Assembly (NCBI RefSeq): GCF_932276165.1
Contig: NC_063986.1
Location: forward strand, 4,786,501-4,850,500
DNA length: 64,000 nt
Source of the DNA: Plutella xylostella
Lineage: Eukaryota > Arthropoda > Insecta > Lepidoptera > Plutellidae
Direction: 5' to 3'
The notes under the pieces are model-generated. The model ran no database searches. It had not been told where the DNA came from and saw nothing but the letters and a program-made list of their open reading frames with translations. How positions within the stretch are numbered: position 1 is the first letter of the stretch; every line of letters starts with the position of its first letter. The position numbers and the translations under genes were made by a program. This document shows positions 46,101-50,352 of this stretch, in pieces.

Positions 46101-48709
46101 AAGGAATTAAGGTTTTGACATCAATGACGAGCAATGAGACAGTTCCAGTGTTGCTGTTTATCTAGTGGACAGCACTATTTATTTCATTCCTACTACGAGT
46201 ACGGAAATTGATTTACTGCGTTGATTTTGGTCCTTAAAATGACCCATTTCATTCTGTCAATATCGGATATGTGCAAGAAACATACTCAGTACCTACATGT
46301 TGGTTAAAAAAATTACTATAGCTGCTGTTGCTTGCAAGCTCGCATTCAAAAAAAGTAACCCGTTGGAAATAAATTTCGCTAAGCTTACGAATTTGCAAGT
46401 GCTTACTTATAGCGAAAATTGGTGTGGATATCGTTTCATTGTGGAACCATCCTAAATGAATGATGGCTCAAAGAAATTGTTGCATTTATTTGCATAAATA
46501 TAACATCACTGTACGGGGCGCTGTAGCATTATAAAAAATTAACGAACAACGAACTGTTTTTTTTTTACAGGGGACGATAAGCTACTCAACATACACACCA
46601 AAACCTGGGAACTCTTTGCTGAATATCCAAGCAGCTATCATTGAAGAAATAAGGCCTGAGAGGAGCAGTCTTGAAGACTTGCAAGGAAATTTGCCTACTC
46701 TGAATATCAAGAATTGCTTTAGGTATGACCTCAATTCTATCCAAACAAACCTTTCCACATCTCTCATTACTTTAAGACCGTACTGAAAAAACAAGATGCA
46801 CCGATGCACCTCTGTCTAGTTATAACATTAATTACCTTTGTCAAAATATAAAAATTATAATTTTCCTACGACCGATAATTAAAAAAATATATTATTTTTC
46901 AGATGGAAAGGCAAAGAGAGGTCTGGTATTTTGCGGCTAGAAGTATCGCTATTTTCTGGGTACGAGCTTCATTCTGTGAACCCGGTGGTGCTTGATGGGG
47001 CGTCGTTCGCAGACTTGCACTACGGGTCTAGAGGGGAATCCATTTGGTTCGTCTTCGCGAATGTAAGTACTGCCACTACTATAAAAAAATGTCGTACTTG
47101 AATAACAAAATAAGATTATCGGTTGTGTAATAGTAGTCCCTTATATTTTGTGTTTCTTTATTTACAGATCAGCTCAACGTGTCCAGTTTGCGTGACATAC
47201 CAAGCTCGATCCCACTTTGTCATCACCAGCTTGCGCCCAGCTTTCGCAAAGATCTACCCTTCGACCAGACCTGACCTTGCTGTAGAAACATTCTTCCATG
47301 CCACAGCTGGTAGTCCCTTACTTAGAGGCATTACTGATGATGACTTCATCACGTGGTTTGACAAAACTGAATTAGCCAGCTTAAAAACTAAAATCAGTAT
47401 TGATAATATCTGCGAGTGCGGGCGAATATGTAGCAATGACTATAAAGACAAGAAGTTTGATAAAGAGGCGGATAATAAATCACGAGAATCAGTCACCGAA
47501 ATAAATACTGTTAAAACATCTGAAACTGCTGCTGTTACTGAAGCCAACTTAAATGCTAAATATGAATCATCCACCGCAAAAATGACTGACGTAACAACTG
47601 CAGCAGGTATACCTTTGTCTAGCTTTACTCCATCGACCATGTTAGGTGAAAAAGTTGATATCGTTAATTTAGTTACCACAACAACACCATCGGCAGAAGT
47701 GGATCATAATGATCCTATTATTATACCAACTGCCACATTCGTAAACAAAACAGACGATCAAAAAGTGGATAATAACTTGGTACCTTTACCAATCAAAGGT
47801 GGCGAGTTAATTATTCAGAAAGTGCCATCAAAAATTACAATGAAAAAAGATTCAGAAATAAAAAAGAAACCTCTACCAAGAAGAAAAGGTACCCTTAAAT
47901 CAACGTACGGAGACAAACATGACAAATTCTTTGCTCAAGTTCTTAATAACTCACTAGCTACAAATAAAGCTATGTCAAAAACATTAACAAAGAAAATAAA
48001 ACCAATCAAAACTAAAGAAACTATCAAACTAGAAACGAAAACAATCTATTCAACAGTTGAAAAGCCAAAGGTAGTGAGCAACAAAGTAACATTTAGCAAT
48101 GATTCGATTAAAATGAACAATACTAATGTTCTGGAAAGCTCCGCGAAGCCAGCTATATCTGAAATTACTACTAAAATACCTCCAAAAAATATGACGAACA
48201 TGATGATGCCTCATTCTGAAACTGCAACAGTATCCCACGTTATTGCAGCTGTGACAAATAGTAATTTGAGAAGCATTTTTCATCGAACTAAGAAACCTAA
48301 ATCTGCCACACAAATTAAAAAGCCCGATACCCAAAAAAGTCTTTTGAATACAGAAATTTCAATAATTAATGAAACATCAAATTCGGCTGTGAACATAACT
48401 TCGACAAAATCTCAAGTTGAACCAAAGGAATTACACTACACCAAACCAGTTAAATCTATCAATAAAGAAATACATAAGATACCTAACAAACCGATATCAG
48501 AAACATCACAAGCTTTGGGTGATAATATCAAACCTGATATAGCACCAGAAAATAGAGAAGGTTTTGAAATTTTAGATAAAAATCACATATGGCAACTTTT
48601 AAAAGAAGGTTCCGATGTGGATACTTCTAAAATAGAAGACAAATTAAAAGTTCACAGCATACTTAAACCACTTAATTTCTCTAGTACGGACGATAATCGT
48701 TCATTATAA
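8169..48709 (+). CDS. CPAMD8: CPAMD8-like alpha-2-macroglobulin family protein, 17 exons (3' part of the gene)
   Basis: Seventeen exons with GT-AG introns join without a phase break into 1,519 residues. In window numbering: MG region (1-86), Gly/Ala/Pro/Arg-rich bait-like segment ending in LWMWNCFNYT (about 86-150), A2M domain (150-227), MG7-like region (227-330), Methyltransf_FA domain (about 330-475), TED alpha-toroid (about 495-850), CUB remainder (850-950), receptor-binding domain (about 950-1060), polar tail (about 1090-1519). An A2M chain with an inserted Methyltransf_FA domain is the arrangement known for CPAMD8. Family members are large secreted proteins that trap proteases or act in complement-like defence. 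The reactive thioester motif is absent at its expected place in exon 9, so covalent target binding is unlikely; this is inference. N-terminal exons with signal peptide and MG1-5 are outside the window or were missed. The range includes introns; exons are listed separately. Confidence 0.88.
8546..9110 (+). repeat. Dispersed 0.56-kb repeat, copy 1
   Basis: The unit runs from CCGGCCAAGTGCGAGTCGG to CTACGGAACCCT. It has inverted subterminal blocks (GGGTTCCGTAGC near the left, GCTACGGAACCCT at the right) and four tandem ACGGACAG units near 9028-9062. A second copy lies inverted at 37171-38697, split by LINE-D. Apart from short indels (for example about 14 bp near position 8590) the copies agree closely by eye. 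Such elements are widespread in moth genomes; I do not know the family name for certain. It sits in the intron between exons 1 and 2. Confidence 0.8.
9111..10559. other. Intron 1 sequence, no gene seen
   Basis: AT-rich, without conserved ORF, tandem repeat or RNA gene that I can support. Short open frames near 9407-9957 have no recognisable protein features. Confidence 0.6.
10560..10742 (+). mobile_element. 3' end of a truncated LINE
   Basis: The stretch ends with TGTGTGTACAAATAAAGAAT followed by an ATCTATTTATCTAT tail, a polyadenylation signal plus tetranucleotide tail. The same ending occurs at 15125-15190. No coding sequence remains, so the left border is approximate. Confidence 0.5.
10743..11771. 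other. Intron 1 remainder with a GC-rich patch
   Basis: A GC-rich block near 10800-10990 has no reading frame or splice pattern that I can connect to a gene. The rest is AT-rich and featureless. Confidence 0.5.
11772..11911 (+). CDS. CPAMD8: A2M gene exon 2: MG6 segment
   Basis: Acceptor CCACCAG before 11772, donor AG|GTGAGT after 11911; it enters in phase 0 and leaves in phase 2. The peptide starts VAVAVEERRWWYPRA, then LQLRVLAPPDSTVCLIGARS. This fits the A2M segment '..l.v.a.p.S.C.l.avD', although the usual acidic A-V-D is replaced by I-G-A-R. Confidence 0.8.
11995..12150 (+). repeat. RTE-like LINE 3' fragment (lepidopteran 'TGGACGTAG' type)
   Basis: The words AGTCACTGATGGACGTAGAC and CCAAAGCACGCCACTGGATG belong to a very common moth repeat that I associate with 3' regions of RTE-like LINEs. 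A more diverged relative lies at 58487-58640. There is no coding capacity. Confidence 0.55.
12151..12739. other. Intron 2 sequence, no gene seen
   Basis: AT-rich and without an ORF, exon or clear repeat. Confidence 0.6.
12740..13865. other. GC-rich unexplained segment, possible LTR-element remnant
   Basis: The base composition jumps at about 12830-13150, with repeated words such as GCGTGGACCTTGGA near 13095-13130, and again at 13660-13865. Between them a stretch holds a TATAAG at about 13470, then an AATAAAATAAAA at about 13540, which could be promoter and polyadenylation parts of a long terminal repeat. I find no gag or pol homology, no paired LTR and no clear primer site, so the assignment is weak. 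Open frames on both strands here are products of the GC content. Confidence 0.3.
13866..15124. other. Intron 2 sequence, no gene seen
   Basis: Several TATCGATA-like words lie at 13895-13950 and 14215-14225 (GTCGATAATTTGAAGAATTATCGAC is a small palindrome near 13895). No exon or clear repeat borders are visible. The part before 15125 is probably body of the truncated LINE that ends there. Confidence 0.45.
15125..15190 (+). mobile_element. LINE 3' tail with ATCT repeats
   Basis: A TGTGTGCAATAAAGAATTAT stretch runs into five ATCT units, the same ending as at 10742. The 5' limit is not recognisable. Confidence 0.5.
15191..16018. other. Intron 2 sequence, no gene seen
   Basis: I see no coding or repeat signal that I can define. 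Confidence 0.55.
16019..16194. mobile_element. GGGGTCAC-family MITE, copy a
   Basis: The ends are inverted: GGGGTCACTTTAGATTACGA at the left and GGAAGCTATATTGACCCC at the right, with inner arms containing GACAAACGAGAGTTGTCA and its near reverse complement TGACAGCTCTCGTTCGTT. Relatives lie at 28734-28876, 53440-53577 and, more decayed, 59549-59665. Confidence 0.7.
16195..16927. other. Intron 2 sequence, no gene seen
   Basis: AT-rich, no ORF of note and no clear repeat. Confidence 0.55.
16928..17050. mobile_element. Hairpin MITE
   Basis: The left arm (TAAGGGCTGATTGTGCAATA and onward) pairs with the right arm (ending AAAAATCAGCTCTTAT); the middle carries GACAGTGACAGCA, also found in the MITE at 29046 and 50207. 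There is no coding sequence. Confidence 0.65.
17596..17671 (+). repeat. RTE-like LINE 3' terminal fragment
   Basis: The fragment CACCAACCTGCATT...GTGCCCCAGCAGTGGGGACG...TGATGATGATGATGATGA is the usual 3' end of a moth LINE, with a GATGAT tail. Related fragments lie at 27737-27820 and 61024-61121. Confidence 0.65.
17934..18734 (+). pseudogene. LINE-B ORF1, 5' part: PHD finger and coiled coil
   Basis: The start at 17934 gives MVQCQKC. The first 50 residues hold a C4-H-C3 zinc pattern: C-x2-C (CQKC), C-x2-C (CNSC), H-x2-C (HKKC), C-x2-C (CEDC). This is a PHD-like finger as found in ORF1 of many CR1/Jockey LINEs. A charged coiled coil follows (about residues 75-150) and then a domain with ENIEIVGL-type and EVRRVG words. 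A one-base shift near 18580 puts the rest (RDQWLLKKKTRLTN onward) in another frame. The reading is then cut at 18734 by LINE-C and resumes at 23941. Confidence 0.8.
19070..20060 (+). pseudogene. LINE-C ORF1: coiled coil and FP-like domain, frameshifted
   Basis: The first frame (19070-19414) gives a polar N-terminus and the start of a coiled coil (residues about 70-110). A one-base shift at about 19390-19400 moves the reading to the frame that continues through 19431 to the stop at 20060. The second part has a heptad-rich coiled coil (EIQISGLESQ-type) and then a domain like the baculovirus FP-like protein family found in insect LINE ORF1s: IELRNVPKRPQETKENL, DIRDVSR, VVEFSNTLIKSRIL, KIPIYATELLT, NYAFCWISNGRVLLRR. 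It would bind element RNA or DNA. Function is inferred from family. Confidence 0.75.
20346..23297 (+). pseudogene. LINE-C ORF2: endonuclease-reverse transcriptase with one in-frame stop
   Basis: The stretches 20346-21380 and 21615-23297 share one frame. Only a TAA at 21378-21380 interrupts them, where a sense codon such as TTA would fit. The ORF otherwise spans 984 codons. Endonuclease: TQNIRSISCN, LTECWL, YIKDGL, LSIYRSP, IGDININIEQ, CLDHIM, TDHEP. Reverse transcriptase: CGWDLISAKIL, NYRPISILPTLSKILERV, YGFRSGRSTADAV, FLDLRKAFDTLS, GAPQGSVLAPTLFLAYIND and catalytic SFADDTALLF. The C-terminal domain starts after about 22690. Near 22895-22975 the codons become abruptly GC-rich, unlike the rest. 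Confidence 0.9.
23329..23432. repeat. CA microsatellite
   Basis: This is about 85 bp of uninterrupted AC dinucleotides plus a further short run after CAAC, just after the LINE-C ORF2 stop. It probably expanded after insertion. The overlapping minus-strand open frame of Cys/Val repeats is an artefact. Confidence 0.95.
23520..23667. mobile_element. Small MITE flanked by TAA, Harbinger-like
   Basis: The ends GGGTGGACTCGTCCAA and TTGGTCGAATCCACCC are inverted with few mismatches, and TAA lies directly outside each end. A 3-bp TAA (TWA) duplication with GGG-starting inverted repeats is the usual mark of PIF/Harbinger-type MITEs; the superfamily is inferred. It sits in the 3' region of LINE-C, so it is the youngest layer of the nest. 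Confidence 0.6.
23941..24068 (+). pseudogene. LINE-B ORF1, 3' part
   Basis: The frame that ends at the LINE-C left border continues here with WINRGCILVRKDDEHRKIH and stops at TAA 24066-24068. This C-terminal block is common in PHD-type ORF1 proteins of moth LINEs. It confirms that LINE-C interrupted this gene. Confidence 0.8.
24097..26984 (+). pseudogene. LINE-B ORF2: endonuclease-reverse transcriptase, C-terminal frameshift
   Basis: It is open from ATG 24097 to 26940 (947 codons). The final frame after about 26885 is out of step: another frame gives a typical end (residues NEIRNGSF, then VFKLKINNYLL) and stops at TAG 26982-26984. Endonuclease motifs: IHINIRSMRKNF, LTEINI, GGGILIYAK, VAVYRPP, VVGDTNINL, CLDHLWV, ADHY. 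Reverse transcriptase motifs: YRPIAILSIVNKITEK, HGFRQGRSTSTAL, FVDFKKAFDTLG, GVPTGSVYGP and catalytic FMYADDTCLLY. The usual P-Q-G-S reads P-T-G-S here, a notable exchange. A GC-rich patch lies at 24705-24830. Confidence 0.88.
27433..27624 (+). CDS. CPAMD8: A2M gene exon 3: bait-like region
   Basis: Acceptor CCACCAG before 27433, donor AC|GTGAGT after 27624. The exon enters with one base completing the codon AGC and leaves in phase 2. The peptide has FVSAGVSLFVGGGACGGG, then an Arg/Ala/Pro-rich run with RQRTAPAPRAPAQL, and ends with LWMWNCFNYT. This matches the position of the bait region followed by the 'W.W' start of the A2M domain. The Arg-rich loop would be open to trypsin-like proteases (inference). 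The GC content is much higher than in the surrounding intron. Confidence 0.82.
27737..27820 (+). repeat. RTE-like LINE 3' terminal fragment
   Basis: The fragment holds GGTGGACTAGGCCTAAAACC, TTGGAAGGAGACCCGTGCCC and GACGTGATGGGTTG, shared with 61024-61121 and in part with 17596-17671. It has no coding capacity. Confidence 0.65.
27821..28733. other. Intron 3 sequence, no gene seen
   Basis: AT-rich and without features apart from short simple stretches. Confidence 0.55.
28734..28876. mobile_element. GGGGTCAC-family MITE, copy b
   Basis: The left end GGGGGTCACTTTATATTG and right end TATAGAGTAACCCTCC are inverted relatives. The inner arms (GACGAAAAACGAA and TTAGTTTTTCGTC) also pair. The overlapping open frames are not genes. 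Confidence 0.7.
29046..29187. mobile_element. Palindromic MITE, copy 1
   Basis: Two arms of about 60 bp pair almost perfectly: TGTTTCACAATGTCTGGTTA near the left, TAACCAGACATTGTGAAACA near the right, around a short AT-rich centre with GACAGTGACAGCATG. The second copy is at 50207-50352. Confidence 0.85.
29188..30221. other. Intron 3 sequence, no gene seen
   Basis: No exon or repeat with clear borders. Overlapping open frames on both strands near 29765-30041 have no recognisable motif. Confidence 0.55.
30222..30357. mobile_element. Hairpin MITE-like inverted repeat
   Basis: The arms contain GAATCGAATACGAGTGCGAC and GTCGCACTCGCATTCGATTC, which pair with one mismatch, and an outer ATCACGAA/TTCGTGAT pair. 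It is non-coding. Confidence 0.65.
30538..30766 (+). CDS. CPAMD8: A2M gene exon 4: A2M domain (MG7 start)
   Basis: Acceptor CCCCCAG before 30538, donor GAT|GTAAGT after 30766. The peptide reads DGVTITAPSEAGRWSLWA, then INVFRPIQLDFTLP, then GETVEIDVKITNNINN. It follows the Pfam A2M consensus: 'G.t..aPdt.t.W...a...s...G.......i.vf.p..v.l.lP.....gE...v...v.N'. This is the clearest family signature in the gene. Confidence 0.92.
30767..33868. other. Intron 4, no gene seen
   Basis: 3.1 kb of AT-rich sequence. The open stretch 31942-32202 has a hydrophobic start but no motif. I see no repeat borders. Confidence 0.55.
33869..34019 (+). CDS. CPAMD8: A2M gene exon 5: MG7 segment
   Basis: Acceptor TCCACAG before 33869, donor ACAG|GTGAGT after 34019; it enters in phase 0 and leaves in phase 1. 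The peptide VTSLLALSAGAAFASTGALY is followed by RGGTQLVVRVAVNTPGRKNI, where the family has alternating strands ending in '..G...i.V'. The last 49 bp with the donor are repeated twice in the next 280 bp. GC-rich with strong G/C third positions. Confidence 0.82.
34020..34300 (+). repeat. Two echoes of the exon 5 3' end with donor, in CA repeats
   Basis: The 49 bp that end exon 5 (33971-34019) recur at 34125-34173 and 34251-34299 with one or two changes, each followed by the same GTGAGTG donor and, for the first, the same TCTTACACACATACACATAC. CA microsatellites separate the copies. Each copy is preceded by TCGCAG, so each could look like a 49-nt exon with acceptor and donor, but 49 nt would shift the frame. 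Confidence 0.9.
34301..37170. other. Intron 5 sequence, mostly featureless
   Basis: A weak inverted pair (GGACTCCAATTCTC near 34394 and GAGAATTGGGGTCC near 34526) may mark an old element. A half-MITE lies at 35710-35772. I see nothing else that I can support. Confidence 0.5.
35710..35772. mobile_element. TACAGGGTGTTGCAAAAAGG-family MITE, shortened copy
   Basis: The right end TAGTACCCTTTTTGCAACATCCTGTA matches the MITE at 44345-44444; the left end TTACAGGATATTTTAGGC is only partly matching, so this copy is decayed or internally deleted. Confidence 0.5.
37358..38335 (-). mobile_element. LINE-D: 5'-truncated non-LTR retrotransposon
   Basis: The insert is about 978 bp on the minus strand with an AAAT-repeat tail (ATTT on the + strand at 37358-37390) and a 5-bp duplication GAATT at 37353-37357 and 38336-38340. 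It keeps only the end of the reverse transcriptase ORF. The clean borders inside an otherwise continuous repeat prove insertion. Confidence 0.9.
37537..38335 (-). pseudogene. LINE-D reverse transcriptase C-terminus, frameshifted
   Basis: The minus strand reads MDEFDRVVQLAKDNSIEFNA, then KCKVLSFTRA and VNEIKDLGVKFNSQLTF. This is the region behind the YADD motif in Jockey-like reverse transcriptases ('KT..m.F.r.......y.......v...kdLGV..d..l.f..H'). A shift near 38030-38055 moves the frame to ITNSLVRSAMEHNAIVWAP and LERIQNKFLRFLY, the usual thumb and C-terminal words. It stops at 37537. The polymerase core is missing, so it has no activity. Confidence 0.85.
38698..40391. other. Intron 5 end, no gene seen
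   Basis: AT-rich, with no ORF or repeat that I can name. Confidence 0.55.
40392..40550 (+). CDS. CPAMD8: A2M gene exon 6: end of MG7 and start of the inserted domain
   Basis: Acceptor ACTTCCAG before 40392, donor AATG|GTAGGT after 40550; phase 1 in and out, length 159 = 53 codons. The peptide EVTGYSADNCSVSYTSF is followed by SASVLALPEGLQRSDHQTA and YFCAN. This fits the A2M 'v..eG' stretch that precedes the Methyltransf_FA insertion in CPAMD8-type proteins ('.PEG........a.FC..'). Confidence 0.85.
40551..41925 (+). repeat. Tandem array (about 140-bp period) carrying exon 6 3' ends and donors
   Basis: Behind exon 6, copies of its last 40-45 bp with a donor (GTAGGT or GTATGT) end at 40688, 41293, 41433, 41574, 41713 and 41854; the spacings are 138-143 bp. 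Each is followed by about 95 bp of intron-like unit containing CGTCCACTGATGCTTGAGGC and CTTACAAGAAGCGG. A complete extra copy of the exon (40992-41150) is embedded. The array therefore shows seven donor-like sites in addition to the real one. Confidence 0.92.
40992..41150 (+). pseudogene. Second full copy of A2M exon 6, acceptor lost
   Basis: It has the same 159-bp length as exon 6 and is identical over the last 110 bp or more. Two of the few changes alter the peptide (EVTGHSVDN against EVTGYSADN). It has no stop and a good donor (AATG|GTATGT), but the acceptor reads ACTTCCTTGG in place of ACTTCCAGTGG. I find no other AG nearby in a frame that fits. Exon duplication followed by loss of splicing is the simplest reading; a regulated alternative exon is less likely. 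Confidence 0.8.
42094..42291 (+). CDS. CPAMD8: A2M gene exon 7: Methyltransf_FA domain, first half
   Basis: Acceptor AATTCCAG before 42094, donor CATG|GTGAGT after 42291; phase 1 in and out. The peptide HLAVSTRNSWEWQWVSAPR, then FEVKAQ-like LELRSQGPAHVALSSIRD, then DDMYRVVFERSKVWIARGK. This matches the Methyltransf_FA pattern '.v.T.d.y.y.yv.......l.f.v.a..da.i.Ls......d.myeivlg....S.Ir.g'. The name of the domain comes from a crustacean enzyme claim; here it is probably a carbohydrate- or ligand-binding jelly-roll, not an enzyme. Confidence 0.85.
42569..42794 (+). CDS. CPAMD8: A2M gene exon 8: Methyltransf_FA domain, second half
   Basis: Acceptor ACTTCCAG before 42569, donor TTTTAG|GTGAGT after 42794. 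It has CAWWVWWEGGRLSVGRG and INYVGFSALWGDKADFR, matching the domain signature '.fWi.w.dG.i.vG.g.........w.d.....i.yvg.s.W......w'. Phase 1 in, phase 2 out. Confidence 0.88.
43040..43328 (+). CDS. CPAMD8: A2M gene exon 9: CUB part and TED start without thioester
   Basis: Acceptor CTTTCAG before 43040, donor GAGCAG|GTAATT after 43328. It begins IWNFNDEAGFSQVLELGL, the end of the inserted domain. It goes on with GVVPGSASGTLLISGGLHLP, aligned with 'GD.mGp....l..Ll.lP' of A2M proteins. There the family has GCGEQNM; this protein reads MFTMQSEATDQWADVW before rejoining the helix at SAAAASIAPLLALEHI. The reactive Cys and Gln are both absent. Confidence 0.85.
43554..43952 (+). CDS. CPAMD8: A2M gene exon 10: TED alpha-toroid
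   Basis: Acceptor CTTTCCAG before 43554, donor AATCAG|GTAAGA after 43952; phase 0 both sides, 133 codons. The block IKKWIQNRQQPDGSFIPLPA carries the 'QQ..DGsF' word of the toroid, and VELTAETLSTLLEVGIE matches the 'vsLTa.vl.aL.e.g' helix. Confidence 0.9.
44071..44180 (+). CDS. CPAMD8: A2M gene exon 11: TED
   Basis: Acceptor TATTTTCAG before 44071, donor GCCAG|GTAAGT after 44180. The peptide AKKAQKFLEKNLYNLTSPA, then ALAATVLSLVLA, follows the family order '..a..yLe......d.ya.ai.aYALala'. Confidence 0.9.
44345..44444. mobile_element. TACAGGGTGTTGCAAAAAGG-family MITE
   Basis: The left end TATACAAAGTGTTGCAAAAA and the right end TTTTTGCAACACCCTGTATA pair, followed inward by GGGTATA/TATACCC and CTAAGC/GCTTAG words. 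It lies in the intron between exons 11 and 12. Confidence 0.75.
44645..44790 (+). CDS. CPAMD8: A2M gene exon 12: TED
   Basis: Acceptor AATTTCAG before 44645, donor TATG|GTAACT after 44790. The peptide PEALVILKNASTTEEGEFGW, then ADWLLEETTRTIKTTSY, corresponds to '.a...L...a....g..yW' and the 've.taY.lLa' helix start. Confidence 0.88.
45167..45359 (+). CDS. CPAMD8: A2M gene exon 13: TED
   Basis: Acceptor TTTACAG before 45167, donor GACAG|GTAAAT after 45359. The peptide EAVTMEQYLAGVKVLLTACA, then GEAAARFLYYRATTLQ. The last turn of the toroid (usually 'WL.sqqn..Ggf.sTQDTvvAL.AL') reads LAYGATKAAAMFAALAHD; the S/G-T-Q-D word is replaced by GATKA. Confidence 0.85.
45816..45972 (+). CDS. CPAMD8: A2M gene exon 14: CUB region after TED
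   Basis: Acceptor CTTCCAG before 45816, donor GTTCAG|GTGGGT after 45972. The peptide begins RHRALTVSLATAGMELTDTL and ends VFVYATGAGCATVQ, the family ending 'v.....G.G.a.vQ'. High GC in third positions. Confidence 0.88.
46571..46722 (+). CDS. CPAMD8: A2M gene exon 15: CUB to receptor-binding link
   Basis: Acceptor TTTTTTACAG before 46571, donor TTTAG|GTATGA after 46722. The peptide GTISYSTYTPKPGNSLLNIQ continues the strand '..Y......' and ends NIKNCFR, before the receptor-binding domain. Confidence 0.85.
46903..47062 (+). CDS. CPAMD8: A2M gene exon 16: receptor-binding domain, first half
   Basis: Acceptor ATTTTTCAG before 46903, donor GCGAAT|GTAAGT after 47062. The peptide GILRLEVSLFSGYELHSVNP matches the A2M receptor-binding start 'm.vidv.l.SGy.p'. 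ESIWFVFAN ends the exon. Phase 2 in, phase 0 out. Confidence 0.88.
47168..48709 (+). CDS. CPAMD8: A2M gene exon 17: receptor-binding end and long polar tail
   Basis: Acceptor TTTACAG before 47168; TAA at 48707-48709. The first 60 residues finish the receptor-binding domain: TCPVCVTYQARSHFVITSL, then AKIYPSTRPDLAVETFFHA (the family has 'v.dYY.p...a...Y'). After CECGRIC at about residue 85 of the exon, some 420 residues are rich in Lys, Thr, Ser, Asn and Ile. This part has no Cys-rich domain and no hydrophobic segment able to cross a membrane. The tail is likely disordered. Codon use shifts from GC-ending to AT-ending at the same place. Family members usually stop soon after the receptor-binding domain. 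Confidence 0.88.
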   Translation: MSSTCPVCVTYQARSHFVITSLRPAFAKIYPSTRPDLAVETFFHATAGSPLLRGITDDDFITWFDKTELASLKTKISIDNICECGRICSNDYKDKKFDKEADNKSRESVTEINTVKTSETAAVTEANLNAKYESSTAKMTDVTTAAGIPLSSFTPSTMLGEKVDIVNLVTTTTPSAEVDHNDPIIIPTATFVNKTDDQKVDNNLVPLPIKGGELIIQKVPSKITMKKDSEIKKKPLPRRKGTLKSTYGDKHDKFFAQVLNNSLATNKAMSKTLTKKIKPIKTKETIKLETKTIYSTVEKPKVVSNKVTFSNDSIKMNNTNVLESSAKPAISEITTKIPPKNMTNMMMPHSETATVSHVIAAVTNSNLRSIFHRTKKPKSATQIKKPDTQKSLLNTEISIINETSNSAVNITSTKSQVEPKELHYTKPVKSINKEIHKIPNKPISETSQALGDNIKPDIAPENREGFEILDKNHIWQLLKEGSDVDTSKIEDKLKVHSILKPLNFSSTDDNRSL

Positions 48710-50206
48710 ATTTAATTGTTATGTATTACGTAAGGTATAAATTCAGCTAATATTTTTGTAACCCATTCACACCATGAAATTATTCTGCAGACGCTAACAT
48801 TATTGTCTAATGTTTAAAACAATTAACTCCCATTAAAGAGCACGGTCATAGTTGATTGATAGAGTAAAAATGCACTAATCGTTTCATAATTAATTAAGAT
48901 GTATGTGCTTGTAAATATAGACATAAGTTCTGTTTATAAATGGCACTGTGTGAAGTAAAACTTTTGTGAATAACGTGTATGTCGCCTATTTGCTCAAAGC
49001 CCTAGATTAAGTGGAAGTTGATGGCTATTCATTTTTTTAATCTAGATAGTACCTATACATAATCTTGACTAGATACATAATCTTGACTATTGCCAAAGTG
49101 AACTATATTCAGGCTGTTTAGCCTATCTTTGTAGAATAATAGTGACAACAATGTCTGTTAGATTGCTAGAAACTCGGTAAGTTTATATAATAAAATAAAA
49201 TGATTAGGTAAAAGGCAGCATAAAAACGTTTGAATAATTATTGTCAAAATTAAAAATGTAGTACAACTCAGTGCCAATATTTCGTTCCTAACAAACTAAG
49301 CTAGGCTCGTGATGTTATTGAAACCTGATACATTTATCGTAGTAACAAGAATATCAGTTTTATGAATTCAAATTTTATCTTCCCTTCAAATTCTTCTATC
49401 TATGTATCTTTAAATAATGTACCTATACTCCTTAGCATTTATACATAGGAGACCTTAGTGTTTTAGTAAAATCTTATGTACTAAAGCTAAAGCCCCAGTA
49501 TTTCCATCCGACTAATCTATCAATTTTCTGTAAATTTGTAGTTTCTTACTTAAAATATTGTAGAAAATTTCAGTTTTTATGTATCGCGTAGAAAATGATA
49601 AGCCATGAATGCATTATAAAAAAAAACTTCATACAGCCATATTGATGAACAGAACAAATACTTGCTACGACGCCGACGTAGCACCTAAGCAAAAATGTAT
49701 GCTACGGCGTAGCACACACTAATCCTCTTTTCAGCAATCATATTGTTTCCTGTGACAGGTCACATTATTGCGAACAACGCACAAATACTATTGCGAAATC
49801 TGTTTCAATTAATTATATTTCATTTGATACAACTCATACAATAAGTCGATAGACAAAATCTTTAAATTTAATTATGGGATATATCTAAAACCATAAAACT
49901 CAAAACGTATCCATAAAGTGACAGGAGTCATAAAATAATTTGAAATGCATTTCTGGCTACAGTTTCTATTAAAATATGTAGCAGTAATATGTAATGTAAA
50001 ATAACAACTAATTTAAATGTTAAATAAATTAAAAAAAACGCATAAAATAGAGTAAATAAATAATTACTTATCAAAATGTTTATCTGTTTTATCCTTTCAA
50101 ATTACGTTTATCCTATTATAGGCGTAGTGCGGTCACAAATTATATATTAATAAATTATTGTAAATTTTTTATGTCAGTCAACTGATCATATCCCCAGTTT
50201 GATCCT
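48710..50206. other. 3' UTR candidate and intergenic sequence
   Basis: AT-rich. The first good polyadenylation signal (AATAAA) after the stop is at 49189-49194; another lies near 50719. I see no further exon. Which signal is used cannot be decided from sequence. Confidence 0.45.
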
Positions 50207-50352
50207 AAGGCCGTGTTTCACAATGTCTGGTTAGTGGTTACCTGTGCGATAAAATACATGCTGTCACTCTCTGTTATAATTTTTTTGACAGTGACAGCAT
50301 TTATTTTATCTCACAGGTAGCCACTAACCAGACATTGTGAAACAGGGGCTAA
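50207..50352. mobile_element. Palindromic MITE, copy 2
   Basis: The same arms as at 29046-29187 (TGTTTCACAATGTCTGGTTA and its reverse complement) with the same centre. The two copies differ at several positions, so they are not products of one recent event. Confidence 0.85.

Noticed and set aside
47440..48334. Minus-strand ORFs opposite the last A2M exon
   Set aside because: They are shadows of the long + strand exon and have no features of their own.
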